Notes under the pieces: generated by a model
Seen by the model: the letters and a program-made list of their open reading frames with translations, nothing else
What the model was told of the DNA's origin: nothing
The model's database searches: none
Part shown: positions 54,578 to 64,000 of the stretch, piece by piece
Numbering within the stretch: the first letter of the stretch is position 1
How the letters are laid out: each line of letters starts with the position of its first letter
Assembly: GCF_002835935.1 (NCBI RefSeq)
Contig: NZ_PJCF01000012.1
Coordinates: 124,001-188,000 of the forward strand
Source of the DNA: Paraglaciecola sp. MB-3u-78
GTDB lineage: Bacteria > Pseudomonadota > Gammaproteobacteria > Enterobacterales > Alteromonadaceae
Direction of reading: 5' to 3'
DNA: 64,000 nucleotides
Made by a program: the position numbers and the translations under genes

Positions 54578-56560
54578 ATGTTGATGCAAGTTCAAAACAA
54601 CCCAGAGTTACAATACGGTCTTGAGCAGTTGCTTAAGATGGCTAAAATTCGTGCCATCGATATGGCATTTGCAGATTTTGTTTATAGTGAAGAATCAGCC
54701 TTAGAAACCACCGCGACATCCCCTAGAGAATGTTTAACCATGTTGGCTGCCTATGTGAGCGCCCAATCGGGTGCACAACATAGCTGTATTGACTTAGAGC
54801 GTTTAGGCCAACCGTTTGTAGGTGTATATCATTTTCCAGAAGTGAAAATACTGCTGAGTTATATAGAAAATGCAGGTACTTTCGCGAATGTGGCTACAAC
54901 GGGTATTAGCTTAGATGAAAACACCGCAAAGCCGCTAGTGTTGCAAGGTGGCAAACTCTATTTACAGCGATATTGGCAATACGAGTCACAACTAGCCGCT
55001 ATCATCAGTGAAAAGTCGACTAAAGCACTAGACTTGGATGTGGCTGCTGCACAGAATTTACTAAGCGAATTGTTTGATAATGCTGATACACAAATACTAG
55101 ATTGGCAGAAAGTAGCGGTATGTATTGCCGCAAGCCAAACACTGAGTTTTATTACCGGTGGCCCGGGCACAGGTAAAACCACAACAGTCACAAAACTGTT
55201 GGCGTTATTACAAGGACTCGCCGCTAAAAAAGGCAAAACCCTCAACATACAATTGGTCGCGCCCACAGGCAAAGCCGCGGCAAGATTGACAGAGTCCATC
55301 AGCGCAGCAAAACTAAAATTACCTACTGCTTTACAAGCGAACCTGCCCGAACAATGCCAAACCATTCATCGATTATTGGGTGCTAGGCCACAAAGCCCGT
55401 ATTTCAGAGCAGATGCCAATCATCCATTACATTTAGATGTATTAGTGCTTGATGAAGCCTCAATGGTGGACTTGCCGTTAATGGCAAAACTATTCGCTGC
55501 ATTGCCAAAGCATGCTCAGGTTGTTTTGTTAGGGGATCAAGACCAACTCGCCTCAGTCGAAACGGGCAGTGTGTTATCTGATATCTGCGCCGCCAGTCAT
55601 TTTCAAAGTGGCAACCCCGATAATGCTTATATGGCCTATAGCGACACTATGCAGTTGCACTTAACCAAGTTGCTCAGTGTATCCACTGTTACCAGTCAGG
55701 ACATAGTGACTACTGAAACGACAAATCAGAGCGTTATTCGAGACAATGTGGTGAGGTTAGTTAAAAGTCATAGGTTTAACGAAAAAAGCGGTATTGGGCA
55801 ATTGGCCAAGCAAGTTAAAGCAGGGCAGATTAATCAGAGTTTTAGCTTATTAAACGCTGAGCAATTCACTGATATAAATTGGTATCAACCTACCCAAACT
55901 TCATCCCAAGCAGTGGCCAACGAAATACTAAAAACACTGATCACTAAACTGTTGCCGATTTATCAACAATATATTCAAGCCATACATCAAGGTGATTTAC
56001 GCCAGGCGTTTAAATATTTACAGCAACAACAAGTGTTATGCGCCCAAAAAAGCGGATATTGGGGTGTTACCCAGCTAAATATTTTGATCGAGAGCGAATT
56101 GCACAAACAAGGACTGATTGATAACAGCAAAGATTTCTATACTGGCAGACCCGTAATGCTGTCAAAAAATGACCACCAGCTAAAGTTATTTAACGGTGAC
56201 ATAGGCATAGTGATGCCAGACCCCAACAATGTATCTTTAACTAAAGTATGGTTTGTCACACCAGAAGGCGACCTAAGAGGATTGTTACCCAGCCGCTTAC
56301 CTAGTCTAGAAACCTTATACGCCATGACTATTCACAAAAGCCAAGGCTCAGAATTCGAGTCTGTTTATTTATGTATGCCACCCATCACACCCAATAATCA
56401 AGGCAGAGGCCTAAATCGAGAATTGATATATACAGGGCTTACTCGAGCGAAAAAGTACTTTATGTTGTTTGCAGAGCCTAAAGCCTTGAGTCTGAGTTTA
56501 GGGCAGCAATGTATTAGGGGCAGTGGTTTGGCTGAGAGGTTAATGAAGCAACATATTTGA
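54578..56560 (+). CDS. recD: RecBCD exonuclease V, alpha subunit (5'-3' helicase)
   Basis: RecD is the fast 5'-3' helicase of RecBCD. The 660-residue protein has Walker A ITGGPGTGKTTTVTKLLALL (about 189-208), VAPTGKAAARLTES (about 228-241), Walker B LVLDEASMVDLPLMAKLFAA (about 290-309), LLGDQDQLASVETGSVLSDI and the C-terminal YAMTIHKSQGSEFESVYLCM with YTGLTRAKKYF. It starts 7 bp after the recB stop. Its length exceeds E. coli RecD (608), mainly in the N-terminal and middle regions. Confidence 0.97.
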   Translation: MLMQVQNNPELQYGLEQLLKMAKIRAIDMAFADFVYSEESALETTATSPRECLTMLAAYVSAQSGAQHSCIDLERLGQPFVGVYHFPEVKILLSYIENAGTFANVATTGISLDENTAKPLVLQGGKLYLQRYWQYESQLAAIISEKSTKALDLDVAAAQNLLSELFDNADTQILDWQKVAVCIAASQTLSFITGGPGTGKTTTVTKLLALLQGLAAKKGKTLNIQLVAPTGKAAARLTESISAAKLKLPTALQANLPEQCQTIHRLLGARPQSPYFRADANHPLHLDVLVLDEASMVDLPLMAKLFAALPKHAQVVLLGDQDQLASVETGSVLSDICAASHFQSGNPDNAYMAYSDTMQLHLTKLLSVSTVTSQDIVTTETTNQSVIRDNVVRLVKSHRFNEKSGIGQLAKQVKAGQINQSFSLLNAEQFTDINWYQPTQTSSQAVANEILKTLITKLLPIYQQYIQAIHQGDLRQAFKYLQQQQVLCAQKSGYWGVTQLNILIESELHKQGLIDNSKDFYTGRPVMLSKNDHQLKLFNGDIGIVMPDPNNVSLTKVWFVTPEGDLRGLLPSRLPSLETLYAMTIHKSQGSEFESVYLCMPPITPNNQGRGLNRELIYTGLTRAKKYFMLFAEPKALSLSLGQQCIRGSGLAERLMKQHI

Positions 56561-56626
56561 ATACATCAGAAAGATGTCTCGTTTATTCATTTGGCGTAAT
56601 CAAGCAGTCTAGGGCAATCGTCATCC

Positions 56627-58393
56627 TTAGTCGTCTGCAATATTGGCGTCATCCGTCAGTAAGCCAGAATAAACGCCCTTCATCGCCAGTAACTCCTGAT
56701 GGCTGCCTTGCTCTACAATTTTTCCTTGGTTGAGCACCAAAATTTGATCTGAGTGGCGAATGGTACTCAAGCGGTGAGCAATCGCGATTACGGTCTTTTC
56801 CTCAAACAAACGCCCAATAGCCTTCTGGATCAGACTTTCGGTAATGGAGTCCACTGAACTGGTGGCCTCATCCAACATCATCACTTGCCCGCCTTGGGCT
56901 ACTGAGCGGGCAAAAGAAATAAGCTGAGCTTGACCTGCCGACAAGTTACTGCCGCTGTTTTTTAACTCAAATTGGTATTGACTCGGCAGCCCTAAAATAA
57001 AGTCGTGTGCATAAACGTATTCTGCGGCGTCTACCACAGCCTCGTCACTGATTTCGTCGACGCCAAGGGAAATATTAAAATGGATATTCTGCTCAAACAG
57101 AAACACGTCCTGCTGCATCAGAGAAAACAAGTGCAACATTGTCTCTTTGGGTATGCTCGACAGCTCAATGCCGTTCAGAAGAATGCTGCCTTCATAGTCC
57201 ATATAGGTTTTGCTCATGATGCGGATGATGGTTGACTTGCCAGATCCGGTTGTACCCACCAAGGCCAATTGCTGACCCTTATTGAGTTTAAAGGACACAT
57301 CATCCAAAACGTAGGGGCCTTTGCCGCCATAACGGAAACGTACATTTTTGAATTCGAGGGATTCAAAATTAATCAGTTTATCCTTTAGTGTTTCTGGTGG
57401 TAAAAGGGTGCGTCCGTCCTCTTCGAGGCCTTCCACAAAAAGTTCTTCTATGTGCTCAAAGGCCGCAAAAGAGCGCTGTATGGAGGCTATCTGCGATGTG
57501 AAATCCCGTAGCGGTACAAACACTTTTTCTAACGTATTGATGAAGGCTATCAAGACGCCAAGGCTGACGACACCCGCCAGTACCTTTCCTGAGCCATACC
57601 AAATAATCAGTCCGATAGTGATGCTGGTGATACCCGTTATAATCGAAAACAAAGTGGCATCGTATTTATTGGTTTTTAATTGGGCACGCAGGAAGTCTTC
57701 GGTGTAACCGTGATATTTAGATTCCACCTCTTCCTCGGCGCCATACAACTGAACGGTTTTCACTCCCAACAAACACTCTTGCAAAAAGCCGGTGCCTTTA
57801 GCCAAAGATGAGCGGGTGATGGCATACATTTCACGGAGGCGATTACGCACATATTGGGTCAGCATTAACACTGGAGGAAACACCAGCAAGATCAACATGG
57901 CCAATTGCCAGTTGATAAAAAACATAAAGATCAGCACCGCCAAAGTATTGATGGAGTCTTTCACCAAACTCAACACGCCTAGCACAAAAGATTCACCGAT
58001 CACTTCGAGATCGCTGGTCAATCGCGACAAGGTGACACCTGTGGGGGTTTTATCATAGTAGGTTCTGGGCAGTTTCAAAATGCGCTCAAACAAGGCCATA
58101 CGCATATCGAATACAGCTTTCTGCCCGGTCAAACGCAAGCAGTAGGTGTAGAATGCATCGGCAATGTAATTGACTACTAATACCACCAGCATGAAGGTAA
58201 TCAGTACCATCAGCCCAGCGTATTTACCTGGCGTGAGGTGCTCATCAATCACTTGAATCACCAGCCACGGAAACAACAAGTTGGCTGCCACCGATATCGG
58301 CATCATCAGTAATCCTATTACGGCGGTTTTTTTGTAGCGTGAAGCGTAGTGGAAGAAATGTTTGAGGTATTGGAGATCAGGAGATTTAATCAT
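56627..58393 (-). CDS. ABC exporter half-transporter, second gene (MdlB-like)
   Basis: The 588-residue protein has an N-terminal six-span membrane domain (TAVIGLLMMPISVAANLLFP, YAGLMVLITFMLVVLVVNYI, DSINTLAVLIFMFFINWQLA) and a C-terminal ATPase. Walker A is VGTTGSGKSTIIRI, the signature is NLSAGQAQLISFARS and Walker B is VMMLDEATSSVDSIT with the catalytic glutamate, then IAIAHRLSTIRH. The signature has SAGQ, a mild change from LSGGQ. It overlaps the first ABC gene by 4 bp, so the two form a heterodimeric exporter of the MdlAB type. Substrate unknown. Confidence 0.93.
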   Translation of the reverse strand: MIKSPDLQYLKHFFHYASRYKKTAVIGLLMMPISVAANLLFPWLVIQVIDEHLTPGKYAGLMVLITFMLVVLVVNYIADAFYTYCLRLTGQKAVFDMRMALFERILKLPRTYYDKTPTGVTLSRLTSDLEVIGESFVLGVLSLVKDSINTLAVLIFMFFINWQLAMLILLVFPPVLMLTQYVRNRLREMYAITRSSLAKGTGFLQECLLGVKTVQLYGAEEEVESKYHGYTEDFLRAQLKTNKYDATLFSIITGITSITIGLIIWYGSGKVLAGVVSLGVLIAFINTLEKVFVPLRDFTSQIASIQRSFAAFEHIEELFVEGLEEDGRTLLPPETLKDKLINFESLEFKNVRFRYGGKGPYVLDDVSFKLNKGQQLALVGTTGSGKSTIIRIMSKTYMDYEGSILLNGIELSSIPKETMLHLFSLMQQDVFLFEQNIHFNISLGVDEISDEAVVDAAEYVYAHDFILGLPSQYQFELKNSGSNLSAGQAQLISFARSVAQGGQVMMLDEATSSVDSITESLIQKAIGRLFEEKTVIAIAHRLSTIRHSDQILVLNQGKIVEQGSHQELLAMKGVYSGLLTDDANIADD

Positions 58394-60168
58394 GCTGCGG
58401 TCTCCGTCTCATGTTGCTGTAATTCCCAGGTCTCGCGGTAATAGCTGCACGACTCAAGTAGTTGAGCATGAGTACCACGAGCGATGATTTCACCCTGTTC
58501 CAAGACCAAAATCTTGTCCATGTATTCCAGCGCGCTGACTCGGTGAGACACCACCAACAAACTCTGCCCCTGAATGCGATTAAATACCCCTTTAAGAATG
58601 GTCCGTTCGGTTTCGTAATCCACTGCCGACAACACATTGTCCATAATGATGAGGTCGCTGGGTGTAAGCAGCGCCCGGGCAATACTCAGACGTTGCTTTT
58701 GTCCGCCCGACAGCATGATGCCTTTTTCACCCACTAGGGTTTGGTCACCGGCGCCAAAACGTTGCACATCTTCGTGTAACTGGCTGAGTTCGAGCACCTG
58801 ATCTACGTCGAGATCATCAGCGCCTTGGCCTTGTTGTTTGACGCCGAATTTAACATTCTCAGAAATCGTATCGGAAAACAGAAAAGGGTCTTGGGTAATG
58901 GTGCGCACATAACTGCGCCAATCCTGACGAGACATCAGCGTAATATCTTTGCCACCCCAAAAAATTTGCCCCGTATCAAGGGACAAGTGGTGATTTAAAC
59001 AATTCACTAAGGTACTTTTACCCGAACCAATGCTACCCAAAACGCCGACTTTCTCGCCAGATTCAACTGAGAAACTCAGATCTTTTAGCACCCACTCATT
59101 ATTTTCACCTGTAGCGTTGGGGTAGCGGTAACTGAGATTTTGTACCAAGAGGGTCGACCCCTGTAAGGAGGATTTTTCAGCGTCGCTCATTCTCAACATA
59201 TCATTGCTTGGCACCTCGTTATTGAGAATGCTCTGCACACTATCAATACTGATCATGCCCATTTGATAAACCGTGGCAATTCGCCCCAAGTGCATCAATG
59301 GAAGGGCTAGGAGTACGGAGTAGGACAAAAAAGCGGTAATTTGACCAATTGTTAGCTTTGCCTGCAAAAGATAATAACCGCCGAGTCCTAAAATTAGCAC
59401 CTTCATAAAATGGTTGGCGTAATCCAGAATAGGCATAAAGAAGGTTTGGATTTTGGCTATTTGCATCGTGCAATCAAAGAGACGGGCATTGACCCGATTT
59501 ACTTCGTTGGTGACCCATTCACTCATTTGCTGATTTTTAATCAAGTCGATGCCCGACAAGTAGTTCATCAATTGTTCGGACAAATTCTGCAAACGTATTA
59601 ATCGCTTTGCATGTAAGGCTCGTAACTTTCTAAAACCAAGCCAGAAAATGACAGAGGCAATCACGATAGGGATCGCAGAGTACATCGTGAGTTGTGGAGA
59701 AATTCTCCACATCCAAATCGGCGTTAAAGACAGTGCAAACAAAATATTAAACAGCTGTAAAAAACCAATGCCGTAAAAGAGGCGAATGCCATTGAGGTCA
59801 TTATTGATTATGGATATCAATTTTCCGGACGCATATTGCTCGTGAAAGGTTGAAGGCAGACGATTTAAACGATGAAACAAATCATTTTTTAAGGCCGCTT
59901 CGGTAATTCGACCTGGGTTTAACGAAAACATTCGAGACAGAATACGGATCACCACCATGACCACCGACAGCGCAATCACCCACTGTACGTTTTCAAGCAA
60001 ACCCTCTTTCGACTTGGTTGTTGATTCGTTAAGTAAATCAACAGCAAGCTGGATGTAGCGCGGAATTTCCACTTGCAAATAATTCACCACAAAAATACAC
60101 ACAATGGCGAACAAATAAGAATATTTGTTCAACATTAAATAGTGAATTATAAATTTTGATTTAGTCAT
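58390..60168 (-). CDS. ABC exporter half-transporter, first gene (MdlA-like)
   Basis: The protein has a six-span membrane domain (FAIVCIFVVNYLQVEIPRYI, VIALSVVMVVIRILSRMFSL, LQLFNILFALSLTPIWMWRI) and an ATPase with Walker A LGSIGSGKSTLVNCL, Q-loop RTITQDPFLFSDTI, signature IMLSGGQKQRLSIARAL and Walker B LIIMDNVLSAVDYET. In Walker B the catalytic glutamate position is Asn (D-N-V), so this ATP site may be degenerate, as in many heterodimeric exporters. A longer start at 60219 exists, but the ATG at 60168 (MTKSKFIIHY) overlaps the upstream gene by 8 bp and is preferred. Confidence 0.92.
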   Translation of the reverse strand: MTKSKFIIHYLMLNKYSYLFAIVCIFVVNYLQVEIPRYIQLAVDLLNESTTKSKEGLLENVQWVIALSVVMVVIRILSRMFSLNPGRITEAALKNDLFHRLNRLPSTFHEQYASGKLISIINNDLNGIRLFYGIGFLQLFNILFALSLTPIWMWRISPQLTMYSAIPIVIASVIFWLGFRKLRALHAKRLIRLQNLSEQLMNYLSGIDLIKNQQMSEWVTNEVNRVNARLFDCTMQIAKIQTFFMPILDYANHFMKVLILGLGGYYLLQAKLTIGQITAFLSYSVLLALPLMHLGRIATVYQMGMISIDSVQSILNNEVPSNDMLRMSDAEKSSLQGSTLLVQNLSYRYPNATGENNEWVLKDLSFSVESGEKVGVLGSIGSGKSTLVNCLNHHLSLDTGQIFWGGKDITLMSRQDWRSYVRTITQDPFLFSDTISENVKFGVKQQGQGADDLDVDQVLELSQLHEDVQRFGAGDQTLVGEKGIMLSGGQKQRLSIARALLTPSDLIIMDNVLSAVDYETERTILKGVFNRIQGQSLLVVSHRVSALEYMDKILVLEQGEIIARGTHAQLLESCSYYRETWELQQHETETAA

Positions 60169-60379
60169 TGCTGTCTGAGCCCTCGTTATAAATCGATGGA
60201 TATCGCGCAAGGCAAGCATCGATAATCAGCTGTCTTGGGTCTCCTTCTCTACTCAGTTGCGCAAGCAACCATTCAGGCAGGCGAATGGGCTGAGTTTTCA
60301 CGCCGGGCTTGCGACCACAACCGCTGCGTTTACCGCCATGATCACGGCAAGCTTCATTGGATTTATTGGGCATTTGCAT
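60161..60379 (-). CDS. Small basic protein ahead of ABC operon
   Basis: The 72-residue protein contains ACRDHGGKRSGCGRKPGVKT (about 10-29), a GGKR-x-G-x-GRKPG motif often seen at the N-terminus of small DNA-binding or phage/TA proteins, then IRLPEWLLAQLSREGDPRQL and IIDACLARYPSI, which could form a short RHH-like or helical unit. It overlaps the first ABC transporter gene by 8 bp (ATGACTAA), so translation is coupled. A local regulator of the exporter is a reasonable but untested guess. Confidence 0.6.
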   Translation of the reverse strand: MQMPNKSNEACRDHGGKRSGCGRKPGVKTQPIRLPEWLLAQLSREGDPRQLIIDACLARYPSIYNEGSDSND

Positions 60380-60565
60380 TCACTTTGAAGGGGGAAACCA
60401 GAAATGTTTGATAAGTGTACACTTATCAAGTGGTTTTTGCTACTCGGAAACAACGAATACAAGAACTAAAAAATCTTACTGCAATGAAAATGAGTAACAC
60501 TGTTGTCCATTTTTATATTAATAATTTGAGATAAATAGGGGTAGATCCAGTTATACATAAACTTT

Positions 60566-60600
60566 AAGCGCCTTATTTGCACTTTAACGGTGCGCTTTTT
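60566..60600 (+). terminator. Hairpin with T-run between ABC operon and CBS fragment
   Basis: The stem AAGCGC/GCGCTT contains a smaller inner stem and is followed by TTTTTT on the plus strand. It may end transcription from either side, although the strand with the T-run has no gene upstream. It could be a relic of an earlier arrangement. Confidence 0.4.
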
Positions 60601-60725
60601 TAGATGTGCACCAGCTCCTGTAATTTTTCATCCAGCATCATCAGAATGTGTCGCCATGCTAACACGCCAAGCACTTTACCGGCATCATCAACAACTGGGT
60701 AATTTTTAGGTTTAGCATTTAACAT
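60600..60725 (-). pseudogene. C-terminal fragment of a CBS-domain protein
   Basis: The frame of 41 residues reads MLNAKPKNYPVVDDAGKVLG then VLAWRHILMMLDEKLQELVH. This is the second half of a CBS domain, with its PVVD-x-x-GKVLGVL core. There is no N-terminus, and the 5' end lies against the end of the hybrid regulator gene (stop at 60737). It was probably left after a deletion or recombination. Confidence 0.5.
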
Positions 60726-60736
60726 TTGTTGGGCAA

Positions 60737-63700
60737 TTACTGTTGCTGTTTATACAATGCGGGGCTGATATCAAATTTGGCTTTAAAACATTGGCCAAAA
60801 TAGGCTTGTGAAGAAAAGCCACAATTGAAGGTGACTTCTTTTGCCGATAAATCAGCGCATAACATGTCTTTTGCTTTCTCAAGTCGGTAGTCTCTCAGGA
60901 GTTGATTAAACGGTAATCCATATATACTGAGCAAGCGCCGATTGAGTGTTTTAGCTGACATAGCAAGGTGTTCAGCTAATAAATGTACAGAGAAAGCTTC
61001 TTGTGAATAATTAACTTCCAGAGCCTCCACTATTTTCGTCTCTAACTCGGTTTTTGGTTTAACTTTGGCTACCAATAATGACATGAGTGTTTTTTCCTTC
61101 ATCGCTCGTAATGTTGAGATGAGGTTGGTCAATTTACTCAGTAATAAGTCACTGTTGAAAGGTTTTGTTATGTAGTCATCGGCTAATGACTGATAACCTT
61201 CTTTTACGGTGGGTAAGTCGTCTTTTGCTGAAAGGATCACGACAGGTATTGCCCGAAGTTCATCATTATTTTTTATTGCTTGGGTTAGTAGTAGTCCATT
61301 AAGGTTTGGCATAACAACATCGGTTAACACTAAATCAGGTAACGACTCTGTTGTTTGTAATTGCTTGAGTGCTTCAGCGCCATCCTCACAAGCAATAACA
61401 TCAAAATGCTCAATTAAAATGCCGGTGATAAATTCGCGCAACTCCGGATTATCTTCTACTACCATTACTGTCGCTAAGGTTAGGTTTGTGCAGTCGAGTT
61501 CGCTAGAATGTTCTAATGGAATACTTGGGGTGGGCTGTTCTACCACTTTTATCGATAGTGCTATTTGAGCCGTCACCAAACCTTGTTTGGCATTGATATC
61601 AAAAATACCATGATTTAGATTAGCAATTTCCTGCATGATCGCCAGACCTATGCCATTACCGCTAGTGTTAATATTTTCGCTTCTATTTTCGCTTTTATCT
61701 AACCTGACAAATCTTTCTTTGCTAATTTCAGTATCAAATGATTCCGCTTGATTGATCACCTTGAAGCTTAGTTTATTGTCACAAACATCGACACTAATCG
61801 CTATTTGCGTGCCTCGGTCTGCATATTTAATGGCGTTACCCACTAGGTTTGTGATGATTAACATAATGCTATCGTCAATAATTTCAACGGTTGGTAACTT
61901 AGTTGTATCTGTAAGCTGCAATGTCACGCCATATTGCTCACACAATGAACTTAGCGAGTTAACTTGAATAGGAATGAATTCACGTAAATTAACGGTCTGC
62001 ACTGCTTTTTTTGTTGCCTTTAATTCCGCAAGTTTTAGGAGTTGTTCAACAAGGGATAATAGTCGTATTGACTGGTTATGCACAACACCGACTCGTTTGT
62101 TATGCTCACCTTTTAAAAGCGCTTCGGTATTGCCGATAATAACGGTGAGGGGGGTTCTAAATTCATGAGAGATATTTTCAAACATACGTTGTTTGTCTTG
62201 CAGGGATATATTGAGTTCTTTTGTTCGTTGACCAACAAGACTTTCTAAGCGCCGATTGTCACGTTTAATGGCTTTAACTCTTAGGGAATAAATGACAAAC
62301 ATCGTTAATAACAAGCTAAACACATAAAGAGCATAAGCAAGTGGTGTGCGCCAATAAGGCGGTTTCACTTCAATGTTAAAATCTAAACTGTTGATTATTT
62401 TATCGTCTTTACTACTGAAAACTTTTATCTGGTGAGCACCTTCAGTGGCGGTAGGAATAGCGAAACCATTAAGTCTATCAAGCACCAGTGGTGTATCAAT
62501 AATGCTAGGCATTTCAACTTGGTGAGTAATGTGTTGATTAAAAAAATCGACTTGTTCAAAGTCTAAAAAGGCCACCTTTTCATCATATGGGAAAACGAGA
62601 GGGCTTTGTAAGCTTGATCCTACAATGGCTCTTGGCTTATTCATTACCATCAACTTTTTGATGAATAGTGGATTTTGCGATAATTCCTCTGGAATAGCTT
62701 TAGTCAAATCAAGCCACAACAGCCCTTTAGATAATGCCACCACTAACTGATCGTCAATTAACGCCATCGCACCAAAGTTTTGCGTAGAGTCATCAATAAA
62801 ATGCCCATTGGCTGCGGTAATGGTTTTAACTGAATTGTCTTTAGGATCATAAATGGCTATTTTGCCGTCTTGGCCAACAATACGTCCATCGGGTAAGGCA
62901 ATAATAGCGGTCATCCCTGCAACAAATAAAGGGTGACTGGAAACCGACTTTACGATCCCTGTAGTAGGGTCATAGCTACATAACGCTTGGCTAACATACC
63001 AAATAACATTATTAGCATCTTGGGTTAAATCCATCATGCCGTCATCACAGCCAGGCGCATTTTTATCAGCTGGATTTAATAAGGTTTGTTTCAAGGACGT
63101 TTTATCAAGTTTAATCAAACCGTTTGATGTTGCCAGCAACATATTGCCGCTGTCCAACGTCATAACACCGTAGATATTACCTTGATTTATCAATTCACTT
63201 TTGGCTATGGTGCGAACAATTTCGCCGCTTTTGCTCAGCTCAAAAAGTTCACGAAGAGTCGCTACCCAGACACGCTCTGCTGCAAAAGCAAAATCCATAA
63301 CAATGGTCTGTTGCACTGCCTCATTGTTTGACAGAATAAAGGGTTTAAACGTTGTCTCATTAATAGTTTTGTGCCAAACACCGCCTCCAAAAGAGCCAGC
63401 AAAAGCAGTGCCTTGTGGGTCAAAGGCAAACGACAATAGATGATTAGCCCTATTGCCTTGCTCTGCTAAATTAATATGGCTAAGCTCGTTGGTTTCAGCA
63501 TAGATAATATCTATACCTTCCCCATTATAAGTAAGCCAAACATCCCCATTTTTTGCTTGGTTAACTGAGTAGATACTTTACCCTGTCAAGCTGTTAGCAC
63601 TTTTATCTGTCATTGAATAGCTAAACGGATTTTCTTTGGGAGAATGAATTCCTCTAACGCCGCCATTAATTGCACCTAACCATACTATTTCATTATTGGG

Positions 63701-64000
63701 GTCAAAAAAGACTGTTTGATAATCTGTAATCGGTAAGTTTTTTAGATGGTTACCGGATATTTTACTTATTTTCTCATCACAAATGGTTTGTGCCTGGGAC
63801 ATAGTTGCCAGCCAAAAGCAGCCGTTGTTATCAATGGCTAAGTTGTTTATGGCAGGGTAAGGTGCTGACGGGTAGTGCTGTGCAACAATCGTTTTAGTTA
63901 CAGGGTCAAATTCAAGAATGCCGTTATTTGCAGTGGATACAACAAAGTTATCCTTAAACACTGTTAGGTTAGCAATAATCATATCTTTTTGTTGTAAGTG
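60737..64000 (-). pseudogene. Hybrid two-component sensor/regulator (one-protein), split by an in-frame stop; runs off the window
   Basis: One continuous frame on the minus strand encodes a periplasmic Reg_prop beta-propeller, one membrane span (PLAYALYVFSLLLTMFVIYS), a histidine kinase (ENISHEFRTPLTVIIGN with the phosphorylated His; ATP-binding IITNLVGNAIKYAD and GNGIGLAIMQEI), a receiver (VMVVEDNPELREF, LVLTDVVMPNLNGLLL with the Asp, KPF lysine) and an AraC HTH (FNQLLRDYRLEKAKDMLCAD, FNCGFSSQAYFGQCFKAKFD). This is the polysaccharide-sensing hybrid type. A TAA at 63578-63580 separates 134 visible N-terminal residues from the rest in the same frame, between NSLTG and SIYSVNQAKNGDVW. The 5' end lies outside the window. 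Confidence 0.88.

Overview
The window looks like a piece of a marine gammaproteobacterial chromosome. The best guess is the order Alteromonadales, near Glaciecola/Paraglaciecola/Shewanella. This is inferred from the AT-leaning codon use, the cobA-ybiB pair, the recC-recB-recD order and the kinds of insertion sequence present. No species-level claim is made.

Layout. Both ends hold ordinary chromosomal genes: cobA and a YbiB/TrpD2-family gene at 0-2 kb, and 43.3-64 kb with a DUF1499 lipoprotein, a TauE-type exporter, a CbiM-like membrane protein, xthA, ppk2, recC-recB-recD, a two-subunit ABC exporter with a small basic protein, and a large hybrid two-component regulator. Between about 2 and 43 kb lies a heavily rearranged accessory region. 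It contains at least nine insertion-sequence families or remnants (IS91, IS1634, IS21, IS66, an IS481-like element, an IS4-like gene, ISAs1, IS1111/IS110, IS1182), a broken RAYT-type Y1 transposase, two integron-type integrases (one broken), two other tyrosine recombinases and a reverse-transcriptase fragment. It also carries several toxin-antitoxin modules: HipBA, RES-Xre, BrnT-BrnA, YoeB-YefM, a ParD fragment and an orphan Xre. Passenger genes include an arylsulfotransferase, a GNAT, a FlaR-like P-loop kinase and several unknowns.

Nested events can be read exactly. An IS66-type element (8-bp target duplication) sits inside an IS481-like transposase gene, and an ISAs1 element (10-bp duplication) sits inside the RAYT gene. 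Removing either element plus one target copy restores the reading frame. The IS21 element has a 7-bp duplication. Two attC-like sites and cassette-like genes lie at 38.2-42.1 kb, next to an IS1111-group element.

Three observations stand out. (1) A family of 70-73 nt elements, each folding into three consecutive hairpins with variable, compensated stems and conserved loops, is inserted four times after GTTY, each time inside a transposase or integrase gene. (2) A MatP-like ribbon-helix-helix gene is preceded by four perfect GTTACCTGTAAC palindromes plus a degenerate fifth, which suggests a self-contained DNA-binding or chromosome-organising module on an island. (3) The terminal hybrid sensor/regulator is split by one in-frame TAA, so it is probably a very recent pseudogene.

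No tRNA, rRNA or CRISPR array was seen.
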